DNA from: JAGVXD01 sp964554415
GTDB taxonomy: Archaea > Nanobdellota > Nanobdellia > Pacearchaeales > GW2011-AR1
Assembly (NCBI GenBank): GCA_964554415.1
Contig: CAZKON010000005.1
Location: 1-38,911 of the forward strand
Direction: 5' to 3'
DNA length: 38,911 bases
Shown piece after piece: positions 7,638 to 16,880 of this stretch. The notes beneath the pieces are model-generated. The model was not told where the DNA came from. It saw only the letters and a program-made list of their open reading frames with translations, and ran no database searches. Positions within the stretch are counted from its first letter, which is position 1, and each line of letters opens with the position of its first letter. The position numbers were made by a program, and so were the translations under genes.

Positions 7638-8101
7638 CATTGCGCTGGTGCTGTACAAATGAGAATGGGCTTAAGCTCGATACGCCGAGTGAAAACCTTG
7701 CACAAGGATATCTCACACTTGCTGAAAATGCTTTAGGAACCATGAATCGAGAAAGAAACTACAATCGCCAATTTGCGATCTCTGCTTGTTATTATTCTAT
7801 GTATTATGCCTTGTACGCAATTCTCATGAAATTAGGTATCAAATGCGAGATTCATTCATGTACTCTTGAATTCATGAAGAAACTACTCAAAGACTTCTAT
7901 GCTCCAGAAGACATGCAAGCAATTAAGAAAGCATTTGATTGTAGGGAAACTGCACAATACTATGTGGACAGAATCGTCACAAAGGAAGATGAGATGTATA
8001 TTATGGCTCAAGCTCCTCTTTTCATTACTAAATCCAAAGAAATTCTCGCCAAGCTCAACGAGAACGACATTCAGAAAATACGAGACGAGTTAAAAAAGTA
8101 A
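7628..8101 (+). CDS. HEPN-domain protein, partner of the nucleotidyltransferase
   Basis: A 157-residue helical protein with the HEPN signature in the AISACYYSMYYALYAILMKL region (about residues 51-70), followed by the characteristic H (IKCEIHSCTLEFM) and a C-terminal CRETAQYYVD segment typical of the PF05168 group. The strict ribonuclease motif R-x4-6-H of HepT toxins is not seen. It is translationally coupled to 7077-7637 (10-nt overlap, ATG at 7628). Known MNT/HEPN pairs are toxin-antitoxin modules. Here that role is inferred from family and arrangement. Confidence 0.8.
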   Translation: MAVTLRWCCTNENGLKLDTPSENLAQGYLTLAENALGTMNRERNYNRQFAISACYYSMYYALYAILMKLGIKCEIHSCTLEFMKKLLKDFYAPEDMQAIKKAFDCRETAQYYVDRIVTKEDEMYIMAQAPLFITKSKEILAKLNENDIQKIRDELKK

Positions 8102-8298
8102 AAGAGAAGCGTTAATCAGACATTTCATAAAATTTCGTTCCTTCACCTAGATTTTCTATGTAGACTAAAAGAAAATCCTCAGATAAATCGGATTGAAGAA
8201 GTGATAGCAAAGATATATAACCTTCAATGTATGCAGAGTTCTACAAATAATTAAGAGCACTTCGTAATCTTACGATTCTGCCAAGATGATGCTAAGCT

Positions 8299-8311
8299 TC
8301 TTCCCCGCATT
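8299..8311 (+). repeat. Putative attR
   Basis: TCTTCCCCGCATT, an exact direct copy of 2120-2132 at the tRNA-Leu 3' end. The bases to its left do not resemble the T-arm, so only the last part of the tRNA is duplicated. Confidence 0.5.
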
Positions 8312-8461
8312 ATACTATTCTGGCATTTCTGTCCGAATCATCTGTTCTGTATCGAGCGTTTATAAACACCGTATGTGGGGCAAACTGATGGCAAGGCAAG
8401 ACCTTAGTGTATTGAAGAACAATAAAAAGTGTAACTACTAAATAATTACCATAATGAAAAG

Positions 8462-8470
8462 ATTTAAATA
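8462..8470 (+). promoter_or_regulatory. TATA box for the lipoprotein-like gene
   Basis: ATTTAAATA about 26 nt before the ATG at 8492, preceded by AAAAG. A leaderless transcript is expected. Confidence 0.65.
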
Positions 8471-8491
8471 CCCTTAATTTGTAAAGAATAT

Positions 8492-9331
8492 ATGAAAGCT
8501 CGTAAATTGTTAAGAAACTTGCCTATGAGTTTGCTCTTCGGAGTAACTGCCTGCCATACATCGATGCCTGCTTCAAGAATAGTTACAAAAGGCCCAATGC
8601 ATTATAATAATCAGACATCAATACCTGCTTCAGGAATAGTTACAAAAGACACAATGCATTATAATAACAACTTGGCACTTCCGAATTTGACAGTTGAAAA
8701 AGAAGCTCGAACCAATACAATGAATATTGCAGGCATATTTTATGCTGACAGTAATCAAGCGAGTATCTACGAAACAAACCGGACTAGATTCAATCGAACA
8801 AACGAGTTGCCGTTTGTGGCGTTTCTCATTACTGATATGGAAACGACAAAAGACCCAGTGAGAAAAATAGGGATCAACAGAAATGATGTATTTGTGTTCG
8901 AAGCAATAACAAATGCTCAAGGTAGCTATAAGGGTCTTAAAATGGGAACTAACGGTCCAAACGGAATCAAAATAGTGCGAAAATTCAGGACCGCAAGCAC
9001 GAATAATCCTCTTGAAGTTGTTACGTCCTTAGAATCTGTGTTTGACAAAGATTTATACCGTCCAAATATATTAGGCAAGCCGTACTTCACACCTTTAGTA
9101 ACAGATAAAGAATTAGCTGATACAAATGTTTTCCCAAGGTTGCATATTCCAGGAAACAATAAGTATAGAGAAAATATTGAAGGTTCAATTACCTTTGAAG
9201 GTCCTATCTTTAAAGGTCAACGTATGAAATACGCAGATTATATAACACGCACAAACATTGTTGCTATTCCAACAAATGCTCTGCCGGGATACTCAACTGG
9301 TCAAGCAACTGATTACGTCGACAACCCTTAA
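8492..9331 (+). CDS. Lipoprotein-like exported protein of unknown function
   Basis: A 279-residue product. The N-terminus MKARKLLRNLPMSLLFGVTAC is a short signal sequence ending in a lipobox-like VTAC (Cys at 21). Residues about 23-60 are two copies of a 19-residue repeat (PASxIVTKxxMHYNN). The remainder is a polar, beta-rich extracellular-looking domain rich in Asn and Thr, with no family recognised. It lies just outside the putative attR and converges on the 1835-residue gene with a 12-nt gap. Lipoprotein processing is an inference, because archaeal lipobox use is poorly defined. Confidence 0.75.
   Translation: MKARKLLRNLPMSLLFGVTACHTSMPASRIVTKGPMHYNNQTSIPASGIVTKDTMHYNNNLALPNLTVEKEARTNTMNIAGIFYADSNQASIYETNRTRFNRTNELPFVAFLITDMETTKDPVRKIGINRNDVFVFEAITNAQGSYKGLKMGTNGPNGIKIVRKFRTASTNNPLEVVTSLESVFDKDLYRPNILGKPYFTPLVTDKELADTNVFPRLHIPGNNKYRENIEGSITFEGPIFKGQRMKYADYITRTNIVAIPTNALPGYSTGQATDYVDNP
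8558..8671 (+). repeat. In-frame tandem duplication (57-nt unit, two copies)
   Basis: The unit beginning acatcgatgcctgcttc at 8558 recurs from 8615 as acatcaatacctgcttc. The copies differ at only a few bases and encode a duplicated 19-residue stretch in the exported protein. Confidence 0.8.
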
Positions 9332-9343
9332 TTCTTATGAGTT

Positions 9344-12300
9344 TTACGGATTCTCTACATACTCTTCGCCATATCCAAATGTCCCTGACGATGAAGGCTC
9401 TGCCAATATCTGAATACTTCCACTAAATAAATCTGCGTATTTCTTTCCCTGCAAAGCAAGGAGATGATTGTGTATCACAATTGGAAGAGAGAGTGCGTTA
9501 ATCACTGATTCTTCTATGTTGATAATACCGTACTCGCTCACACTCCCGATTTTCTGTACTTGTGTCTCTGTTTTGATACGTATAAAGAATGTGTTACCAA
9601 TCAAATAAATGTCTAGTGGTATCTCTCCAGCATAAACAATATCCGCAGAAACACCATCAGGCGTTTTGCCAGCATGAAGGGAATAAACACCAACATCTTT
9701 TGCTTCACTGGAAGATTTTTCTTTGACTTCTTGATTCAACTCAGGCAGTTTTTCAGTCATGCGCTCTTTTTTCAGCAAATGTATCTCCGCAAGCTGTCGT
9801 GCAATTGCAGAATATACTCTCCCTTCAAGATACAAAAGCTGAGCTTTGTGATAATTCAGATATAATGAATTTCTTACAGTTCCTGCTCTTACAAGGATTG
9901 CCTGAATTTCAGTCAATTCAGATGTAGTAAGATTCCCTCCTCCTCGCGCGCTGAGACTTGTTTCCACATGTTCAACACTGCCCTGAAGCGCGTTAAGTTC
10001 TGTATTCGCCTCTTCTTCTCTTAACAGCACACCTCCTTTCTCCAGATTCTCTCTTTGTACTTTTTCCAGAGCTTGCAGAGTCGCATTTTTAACACCCAGA
10101 TTATTATCAGTGATTGCATTATCAACACTTTTTTTGTCAAGCCAGCACATAACTTTCTCTCCATCACATCGCCCGACAGGAACGAATCGCGTAGGCTCAG
10201 TTCCTGTTCCAGGATTTTCAGTTGCACAAATGCGGACTACTCCTCTTCTATAGATTTCAGGATTAAAAGCTTCCTGTGCTCCCTGTTGCAAATTAGGATT
10301 CAGCAAGGCAGTTGCACTTGTGCTTCCGCTGATGCATTCTTTTTCAGATGTAACAGTGCTTTCCTTGATTTGCTCAGCTACAATTGCATCTCTGACATAA
10401 TTTACTGCAAAACTTGTTGAAACCTGCTTAAACCCGCACTTTTCTTCACCGTTAAGATTAACACAAAGTTCTTGGTATCCTTCAGGAGCAGTGAAATCAC
10501 GAGTCTCATCTCTATAATCCCCTTTCTTTACAAATCCAGAAGCAACCTGAATAATAGGGCTTACAGCATAATATGATGATTGTGGTGGGCTCTTCAGATA
10601 AACTCGGTAATAAGCTCCCTGATCTTTGCCTGCGTATAGGTGATAATAAACTTTGTAGTTTGCAGTAGCAGGTATAGTTACATCACTGTATTTAACACTG
10701 CTAAAGTAAGCATGAAACTGTGGCGGACTGTCAGGAGCTAATACTGTCTTTAGCGATGTAGGTGCCCTCATAGATATAAAGCTCTTGCAGAATTCCCCGC
10801 CAGCTTCCTCAACAGAACGCGCTTGGAATGCCTTAAACGCATTCACACCATATACCTGAGTGAAGTAATTAACAGATTGCTGCATATTCTGCCAGGCACC
10901 CATCACAGTCAGATATTCTCCTCCGCCTCGCACTCCCTGCCCATAAGCAGTCTCAAGCAGTCTTGGCACTAGCACTTTTGCCAGGGGGGCAAGTTGTCTC
11001 CAGAAGAATTCGCAAGTATAAACCGAATAAAGCTGGTCGCAAATTCCGACTAATTGTCCGCTCTTTACGCTCTCTTGTAAGCAATCTCTATGTGCTTTCA
11101 ATATAGAAACATAACTATCTATGCCTGCATGAATGCCAGTAAGGCACACAGGAACCTTCACCTCTGGAAAGTTTGGCATGCAAAGCAGCGTGCTTCCGAT
11201 TATTCCTGACTGCACCACATCCGCAACAGGATACTTCCCCCCGAAATCGCAGCGTGTAGCAGGACAGATAACAGGGTCGCATAAGTTAAATATCAAATTA
11301 CATTCGCCAGGGGACATAAAGTCTTGGCATTGCGCAGCAGGCACGCTTACTGCAGGCTTGCCAACTCTAATGTCTCCAGTTCCTGCAATAGTAACTCTGC
11401 TGTTTCCATGTTGTCTTGCCGCCTGCTCAAGTGCCTCGCGTGCGCGCACAACAAGTGCACGTGCCTCTTCATCGCTCAATCCAGGGAACTTATTCAAAGG
11501 CTGTCCAGTTTGCAGATTTACCATCTCACATACGTCATCGCCTAAACCCTCAAGGAACTGTTCTCTTTTGTTTGCCCCGACATTGCAAAGCCAGAAACTA
11601 GTCGCTCGTCCAGATGCGTCGAAAGCTCCAATGCCCCCGAATGCAGGCAATATCTGTTTTGCAGCAGCATACCATCCACGTTGCAAATCAAAAGGCACAA
11701 TCGCAGGCATACCTTTATAAGGTTCTCTGTCGTAGAATTTTACTTCAGGATTTTCATATTTATTGAAATAAGATAGCTGTTGTTGTGAGTATAATGTACC
11801 TAATCCATACGTATTAGAAAAAGTTGCAGGAGATATTTCATTCAGAGTATCTCCATCATGAATACTATAAACCTCATTTGCTCCGCTGCCCTCTTTCTTC
11901 ATTACGCTCCGTATAGTATATGCTCCATTGCCCGCATCCTGCAAACCAAGAAGGTATGTGCCTCCGCTGTACTGCTTCCCATCTTTAGACGACGCAGGAG
12001 GTACAACAACACTTGCAAGATGAGTCACTCCATCTGCAAAAACCATGTCTGCCTTGCTTCCGCGTTGCACAGCGCTCACAGGAGCAACTTCAACATATCT
12101 CTCTCCTTGGCTTTTCGGCGTTGCAGTAAACGGAGAAGGGAATCCTTGCGCTCTAAGTGATTGTTCAGATTTATATTTCTCCGTCAAAGCATGATTAATG
12201 CTGATGCTTGAGCCGATTGTTTCAAGTCTCTGCTCGACATTTGCCTTAGTGCCGTTAGAGATGCCGCTGTTTTTCTGCAGCAATAAATTTTGATGCAATT

Positions 12301-14851
12301 CACGCAATGAATCATAACTATATTCTCCATCTTCATATCCTCTAGAGTTTGCGAGCAGCTCTTTCACAGGAACAGACCTTACACCTTTAGAGTCTTTGAT
12401 TTGTACCATATCCTCACCATGATTATCAAGCAGATACTGGCGATATTTTGGCACAGACTGGCTTGGCTCAATTGAACTGCTCAAAAATCCCGAAGTTTTA
12501 GGCACGCCTGCCTCGGCTTCTTTGATAGCTGAATTTACTTTCTGAATCTGTGCGTCAGCTATTTGCACATCACGATTTATTTCATCAGCATGCTTGCTAA
12601 AACACGCATCAAGTGATTTTGATGCCCCACTTGATACTTCTACTTGGCATCTGGCAGTCCACCCTTTATCTCCGCGCATTATTTGTTGTCGTGCAAATCC
12701 TGTCCCAGATAAACCAGTCACAAAATTCTTCACAGTCAAAGCACCCGCAGTAGCAAAGCACGCACCTTTCAAGCCAGAGACAACATTCCCGAGAGTGTTT
12801 GAAATCTGCTCCCACTTCCTGATGCTTTCATTTATAGTTGCAATCTTGCTTAATGTTGCATTTGGTGCAAGTTGAATAGCACGTTTTTCAATGCCTATGC
12901 GTATAGTTACATTCGTTCTGGTTTCTGTCCCCCATGCTTGTGGAGTTAAAGTGATTCTGGCAGAACGTTGCACATCAAGGCGTTGCAGAACAACAGGCTG
13001 CCCGCACACTACAACTGATTCACCAATACGCAAAGTAGGTTTGAAGTTCCTCTGAGATTCAGCAGGACAGCTAGTGCTGACAGTTATAAAATCAGACTCA
13101 ATACGCTGAATTGTCAAAGTCCGTTTATTCTTGTCAGTGCTTTGTGGAAGTTCATAAACCGTTCCTGCCTTCACAGTCACAGCTTTTGCTCCGATAGCAA
13201 GTGTTGCACTAGATTGTTCTCTCGGTTCTTCTATTGAAACAATCCTAATAGTTCTGAATCTGCCATTTATATCAACCGCAGAAGCTGCTCTTGAGAAATC
13301 AATATGCTCGCTCCGCGCAATCTCCTGTCTGTATGCTTCACTTTCAGGAGCATTAGGATATGTAGTCACATACATCTGAAGCAAACGCAGGCGCTGCTGC
13401 TCTTTGTTAAGAGTTGTTGCTAATGCAATTGCTTCTGCCAATGCATTCTGCCCATAAGGATTCCTTGCCGCAGAAGCTTTCTCAGCAGGATAATCTCGCG
13501 CTATCTGCTCAAACGCATGCAATGCCTCGCTAAAGTTCCCTTCAACTCCTTGAACCCCTGACCATGATTGATCTATAACAATATCTTCAGGAGCTACATG
13601 ACTCTCTCTCTCAAGCTGTCTGTATGCAATCATTGTTTCCCGCAATTGCTTTGTCATAGCATTATTAATAGCGAGCCTCCACTCTCCACTTGCCCACTGG
13701 TACAACAAATCAGAAGAAGTCAGATTATATTTCACTCCTTCAATTTCTACAAGATATGATTCTCCGTCTCTATAAGGGAAATTCTTTGTCCCATCATTTG
13801 CAACAAATAAGTCAAATGTCGCAGCCCCTTTAGCTCGCAGCTGAAGAACAAGAGTCTCTGAAAGGCAGCGCAAAGTTACGTTTCCGGTTCCAACGCTGGT
13901 GTTATCAAGCCTTATACTGGAAACAGTGCATTGACCATTTAAAATCCTGCTCCCTTCATAAACATCTACTACATCTGTGCTGTTGCTGCTTGTAATAGCT
14001 AGCCTTACTCGAGTCTGGCTGGCTTCATATCCAGTATAATCAACATACAATGCTGCACGGCAATAGCTCTCCGGCACAAATATCTCGCGTGACCTTGTTC
14101 CTTTTTCAACATGAGTAGTAGCAATTTGCCTGTCCCCGCTATAAATTGAAATATCTGCACCGCGCTCATCTGCATTTAATAACCTAATAAAATATTTCCC
14201 GTTCCAGAAGCTTTGGCGCTGGCTTTTATCAGACCATGCAAAATCATTCTGTTCTTCCAGCACAAACTCAGTTCTCCCGATGCCCAGTGCATTGCCTGCA
14301 TCATATTCAAGCCGCCCGCTTAAGTTAACAACTACTGATTCAGGTAATTCGCTTTCTCGTGGCTGCTTTTGAAGAACAATAACAGCATATCCTATATTAT
14401 TCAAAAGTGGGTCCCCCAGCAACCTATTACGAGTCACCAATCCGGCGCGCGCAGGGTGGAATCCAACAGCCACAACACCTTTTGGATACTCTTTATCAAA
14501 TCCAATACTCTTAATTTCTTTTACATTAAGAAGTGGGTTGATTTTTAACGCGTCAATCTGGCAGAATACAGGCACGTTTTGTTCTGCAAGCAAATCGCTT
14601 CTCACAACAGCAGGCTGGCATCCGGCAGGAGCGACCTGCAAGACAAAATCTTCCCGGTTCTTGCACTGAGAAGAATCATCTAAAATAGGCCAATAAGTGT
14701 TTGCCTGCGCACCATAATATGTTTGAAAACTTGCTTGATAGCTCGGTCTCGTCACATAAGTTGCAGAGCTATAAACCTGCGCGTTGGCAAAAACCGTGAA
14801 TAAAACAATAAAAATACAAATCAAAAATAACAGAATCGCATATCTTCTCAT
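9344..14851 (-). CDS. Giant secreted Cys-containing protein (1835 aa)
   Basis: Exported protein of unknown function, probably on the cell surface. It has a clear signal peptide (residues 1-24, hydrophobic ILLFLICIFIVLFTVF, cleavage near ANA-Q) but no C-terminal membrane anchor. Visible regions: a beta-rich N-terminal part (about 25-430); a helical segment resembling TPR/periplasmic adaptor repeats (about 440-520, ALHAFEQIARDYPAE); a helical stretch with a coiled-coil look (about 780-900); a Cys-rich helical domain around 1200-1330 (CDPVICPATRCDF, VPVCLTGIHAGIDSYVS, YTCEFFWRQLAPL); and a C-terminal helical plus beta part. I recall similar large proteins in DPANN genomes but cannot assign a family. 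Its ATG overlaps the stop of the pilin-like gene upstream by 4 nt, so the two are translationally coupled and probably work together. Confidence 0.9.
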   Translation of the reverse strand: MRRYAILLFLICIFIVLFTVFANAQVYSSATYVTRPSYQASFQTYYGAQANTYWPILDDSSQCKNREDFVLQVAPAGCQPAVVRSDLLAEQNVPVFCQIDALKINPLLNVKEIKSIGFDKEYPKGVVAVGFHPARAGLVTRNRLLGDPLLNNIGYAVIVLQKQPRESELPESVVVNLSGRLEYDAGNALGIGRTEFVLEEQNDFAWSDKSQRQSFWNGKYFIRLLNADERGADISIYSGDRQIATTHVEKGTRSREIFVPESYCRAALYVDYTGYEASQTRVRLAITSSNSTDVVDVYEGSRILNGQCTVSSIRLDNTSVGTGNVTLRCLSETLVLQLRAKGAATFDLFVANDGTKNFPYRDGESYLVEIEGVKYNLTSSDLLYQWASGEWRLAINNAMTKQLRETMIAYRQLERESHVAPEDIVIDQSWSGVQGVEGNFSEALHAFEQIARDYPAEKASAARNPYGQNALAEAIALATTLNKEQQRLRLLQMYVTTYPNAPESEAYRQEIARSEHIDFSRAASAVDINGRFRTIRIVSIEEPREQSSATLAIGAKAVTVKAGTVYELPQSTDKNKRTLTIQRIESDFITVSTSCPAESQRNFKPTLRIGESVVVCGQPVVLQRLDVQRSARITLTPQAWGTETRTNVTIRIGIEKRAIQLAPNATLSKIATINESIRKWEQISNTLGNVVSGLKGACFATAGALTVKNFVTGLSGTGFARQQIMRGDKGWTARCQVEVSSGASKSLDACFSKHADEINRDVQIADAQIQKVNSAIKEAEAGVPKTSGFLSSSIEPSQSVPKYRQYLLDNHGEDMVQIKDSKGVRSVPVKELLANSRGYEDGEYSYDSLRELHQNLLLQKNSGISNGTKANVEQRLETIGSSISINHALTEKYKSEQSLRAQGFPSPFTATPKSQGERYVEVAPVSAVQRGSKADMVFADGVTHLASVVVPPASSKDGKQYSGGTYLLGLQDAGNGAYTIRSVMKKEGSGANEVYSIHDGDTLNEISPATFSNTYGLGTLYSQQQLSYFNKYENPEVKFYDREPYKGMPAIVPFDLQRGWYAAAKQILPAFGGIGAFDASGRATSFWLCNVGANKREQFLEGLGDDVCEMVNLQTGQPLNKFPGLSDEEARALVVRAREALEQAARQHGNSRVTIAGTGDIRVGKPAVSVPAAQCQDFMSPGECNLIFNLCDPVICPATRCDFGGKYPVADVVQSGIIGSTLLCMPNFPEVKVPVCLTGIHAGIDSYVSILKAHRDCLQESVKSGQLVGICDQLYSVYTCEFFWRQLAPLAKVLVPRLLETAYGQGVRGGGEYLTVMGAWQNMQQSVNYFTQVYGVNAFKAFQARSVEEAGGEFCKSFISMRAPTSLKTVLAPDSPPQFHAYFSSVKYSDVTIPATANYKVYYHLYAGKDQGAYYRVYLKSPPQSSYYAVSPIIQVASGFVKKGDYRDETRDFTAPEGYQELCVNLNGEEKCGFKQVSTSFAVNYVRDAIVAEQIKESTVTSEKECISGSTSATALLNPNLQQGAQEAFNPEIYRRGVVRICATENPGTGTEPTRFVPVGRCDGEKVMCWLDKKSVDNAITDNNLGVKNATLQALEKVQRENLEKGGVLLREEEANTELNALQGSVEHVETSLSARGGGNLTTSELTEIQAILVRAGTVRNSLYLNYHKAQLLYLEGRVYSAIARQLAEIHLLKKERMTEKLPELNQEVKEKSSSEAKDVGVYSLHAGKTPDGVSADIVYAGEIPLDIYLIGNTFFIRIKTETQVQKIGSVSEYGIINIEESVINALSLPIVIHNHLLALQGKKYADLFSGSIQILAEPSSSGTFGYGEEYVENP

Positions 14852-16710
14852 GTGAATACCACCTCTGCTCGTTGCAGTGCAAATAATTCATAATTTGTCT
14901 GAAGCTGCGTCAGCGTTGTTGGTTTAGGTAAGGCAGGCACACTAATCTCCAGTGTTCCCTTTTCTAGTTCTGCAGGAAGAAGATAAGCACTTACACTTCC
15001 TCCGCCAACAAGAGCAGTATCAACCTTTGTTTCAGGCAGGTTAATATCATAACATTGCTCACGAGTTCCTCCAAACAATCCTGCAAAACCTGAACGAGGT
15101 ATAGTTGTGCATTCTCTGCTTGTGCTTGCAGGAATCGTAACGCCTGCATTGCCATATACATAAACAGTAATATTATAAGCACCCTCGCTAAGGCTGACAT
15201 TCTTCACTTCAGGATATACAACGCTGGTAGAGCCAGGACCTTCGAATGAAATAAGAATCAGTCCGGAAGTATTGGTTGCTCCGATAATTTCAACATCAAG
15301 ATTCAAAGTATATACTCTATCAAGAATAATTGTGCTTTCTTGAGAATCTACGCTTGAGAAAATTTGGCGTTGGGAAGCATATCCTTCAGCACTAACAGAA
15401 AGATAACCATTAAGGCATCCTGGAATCACTCCTTCAACACGACCTCCGGCACTCTTCCCAATCTGACAAATCTGATCAAAACAAGCGTATGCAACTTCTG
15501 CACCATCAATCGGCTTAAGCAGCACATCTCGGACATTTACGCTAACTGGTTGCGAAGCAAATGCGCATAGCTCTTCCTGCTCTTGCTCTTCAGCAATAGA
15601 TTGAGGGGATGCTTGTCTTGGAAGATTGTTATCTACACTCACAACCAAAGGAAATTGAAATAACTCATCATCTCTCGAGAGCTGCACCATGACAGGATAA
15701 CTAAAATCATATACAAAATGGTATGGCGCATAGCAAAATCCAAGTACGCCAAGTCCTTGCTGCAAGCCAACAGGTTCAGCAATCATAATTTCTTGTGATG
15801 CTCCGGAAATTTCTGTTTTGCTGGGCCATTTCGTAGAATACAGGAAGCTAACATGGTCATCAACATTATGCTCAACTACAAAATACTTGTTCTGGCTATT
15901 TTGAAGAGTATAATAGTCTCCCTTCATTTTTACAGCCGCAACATTCGCAGCCAGGCCTTCATGTAATTTTGAAACAACATCGCGCGTTTTCCAGACTTTC
16001 GGCGCGCAGCTCGTCTCAACGCCATCAACAGGTGCATAAAGATACAAAACATCACTCGAGTAATTTTCCAAAAAAGCGCTTTTTTGTTCATACTGATAAA
16101 TTGACAAAGCTTGGCTGTATAGTGCTCCAAACCTGCTAGGCACTTTTATGTTATGCGTTGTCCTACGCGAGCTGCCCTTGCTATCGCTCACAACAATATT
16201 TTGATTAATGCGAACACCAATAATATTATCATTAATCTCAATATCAACTTCAGGCAGCCCCATTGTAACATTTACACCCTGCTCTGCAAATATAGAGAAA
16301 TCACATTTCTGGATTGTAGACTCAATATGCTCTGCAAGCTCCTTCTCAATATCCTGCTTTTTAGGCACATTTTCTTTGATTACTCCATTGCTGCTGGGAT
16401 ATTGCCAATAAGGCACAGGAAAACCTAAAAAGTCAAGTTGTGATGAAAAAGGAGCATAATCGCTGCCAGGAATGAAAGAAGGAGTTTTGATGTATCCTCC
16501 CTGCGTTCCGGCAAGAGTTAAAGCTGCGCGCGTTTCTAGAACAACACACTCTTCATAATACTGAAACACCTGATCCGAGACGCGCTCTCCGCCTCTGAAT
16601 TCAGAAAGCTGCCACGCAACTGCCGCAATTCCAATCACTGCAACCAAAACAATAGAAATAATCACAAAAATACTTATCTGCCCTTTCTTCCATTGTATGG
16701 ATAACCTCAT
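14848..16710 (-). CDS. Pilin-like protein with class III signal peptide (620 aa)
   Basis: The N-terminus MRLSIQWKKGQISIFVIISIVLVAVIG is typical of archaeal type IV pilin/archaellin precursors: a basic KKG, predicted cleavage before Q, then a hydrophobic helix. Unlike ordinary pilins (100-200 residues) it carries about 580 extracellular residues, beta-rich. These include a carboxypeptidase-regulatory-like segment (about 395-450, SVNVRDVLLKPIDGAEV and LNGYLSVSAEGYASQR) and several Cys. It overlaps by ATGA both the 43-residue gene before it and the 1835-residue gene after it. A minor, adhesin-type pilin or pseudopilin of a surface filament is plausible. No pilus ATPase or platform protein of the TadA/TadC type is in the window. 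Confidence 0.88.
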   Translation of the reverse strand: MRLSIQWKKGQISIFVIISIVLVAVIGIAAVAWQLSEFRGGERVSDQVFQYYEECVVLETRAALTLAGTQGGYIKTPSFIPGSDYAPFSSQLDFLGFPVPYWQYPSSNGVIKENVPKKQDIEKELAEHIESTIQKCDFSIFAEQGVNVTMGLPEVDIEINDNIIGVRINQNIVVSDSKGSSRRTTHNIKVPSRFGALYSQALSIYQYEQKSAFLENYSSDVLYLYAPVDGVETSCAPKVWKTRDVVSKLHEGLAANVAAVKMKGDYYTLQNSQNKYFVVEHNVDDHVSFLYSTKWPSKTEISGASQEIMIAEPVGLQQGLGVLGFCYAPYHFVYDFSYPVMVQLSRDDELFQFPLVVSVDNNLPRQASPQSIAEEQEQEELCAFASQPVSVNVRDVLLKPIDGAEVAYACFDQICQIGKSAGGRVEGVIPGCLNGYLSVSAEGYASQRQIFSSVDSQESTIILDRVYTLNLDVEIIGATNTSGLILISFEGPGSTSVVYPEVKNVSLSEGAYNITVYVYGNAGVTIPASTSRECTTIPRSGFAGLFGGTREQCYDINLPETKVDTALVGGGSVSAYLLPAELEKGTLEISVPALPKPTTLTQLQTNYELFALQRAEVVFT

Positions 16711-16838
16711 TTCTTCACCCCGCGTCGTACTCTCTCTCGTATAAGCTCAACAATTTCACTATTGATATCCTGTTCTAAATTAACTTTAAACTTTGCCCAT
16801 AATTCTTCATCCTCAATAAGAAGCAAGTATTTCTTCAT
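16707..16838 (-). CDS. 43-residue small protein heading the pilin-like operon
   Basis: The short frame starts MKKYLLLIEDEELWAKFKVN and ends RVRRGVKK, overlapping the next ATG by 4 nt (ATGA). It is acidic in the middle and basic at the end, helical, and has no signal peptide. It is supported by a promoter at 16871-16880, a GGAGAGG ribosome-binding-like site at 16844-16850, and coupling to the next gene. It may be a small regulator or a ribbon-helix-helix-like protein, but no family is recognised. Confidence 0.65.
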   Translation of the reverse strand: MKKYLLLIEDEELWAKFKVNLEQDINSEIVELIRERVRRGVKK

Positions 16839-16870
16839 GCGCCCCTCTCCAAAAAAAGCAATACAAAAGA

Positions 16871-16880
16871 CTATAAAAAC
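16871..16880 (-). promoter_or_regulatory. Promoter of the pilin-like/giant protein operon
   Basis: Minus-strand GTTTTTATAG preceded by AGAAAG. The predicted start of transcription lies near 16850, giving a leader of about 12 nt that holds GGAGAGG. This is one of the few genes here with a leader and a ribosome-binding-like site. Confidence 0.6.

Larger units (their letters stand above)
2120..8311. mobile_element. Putative tRNA-Leu-associated genomic island
   Basis: The 3' end of tRNA-Leu (TCTTCCCCGCATT, 2120-2132) is repeated exactly in direct orientation at 8299-8311, which gives attL/attR-like boundaries about 6.2 kb apart. Inside are a truncated DNA methyltransferase, several genes without recognisable homology, a disrupted gene and a nucleotidyltransferase/HEPN pair. 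About 2340-5730 is visibly GC-richer than its surroundings and lacks clear archaeal TATA boxes. No integrase is recognised, so the element would be immobile or a remnant. The boundaries rest only on the 13-nt repeat. Confidence 0.55.
8102..8491. other. Gene-free stretch containing the island's right end
   Basis: 390 nt without a supported gene. It contains the putative attR at 8299-8311 and, at its end, the promoter of 8492-9331. No clear hairpin chain is seen here, unlike the other long gaps. Confidence 0.5.

Noticed and set aside
11133..11720. 195-codon plus-strand frame opposite the 1835-residue gene
   Set aside because: It is antisense to a gene with a signal peptide and conserved-looking domains, has no promoter, and its composition mirrors that of the sense gene.
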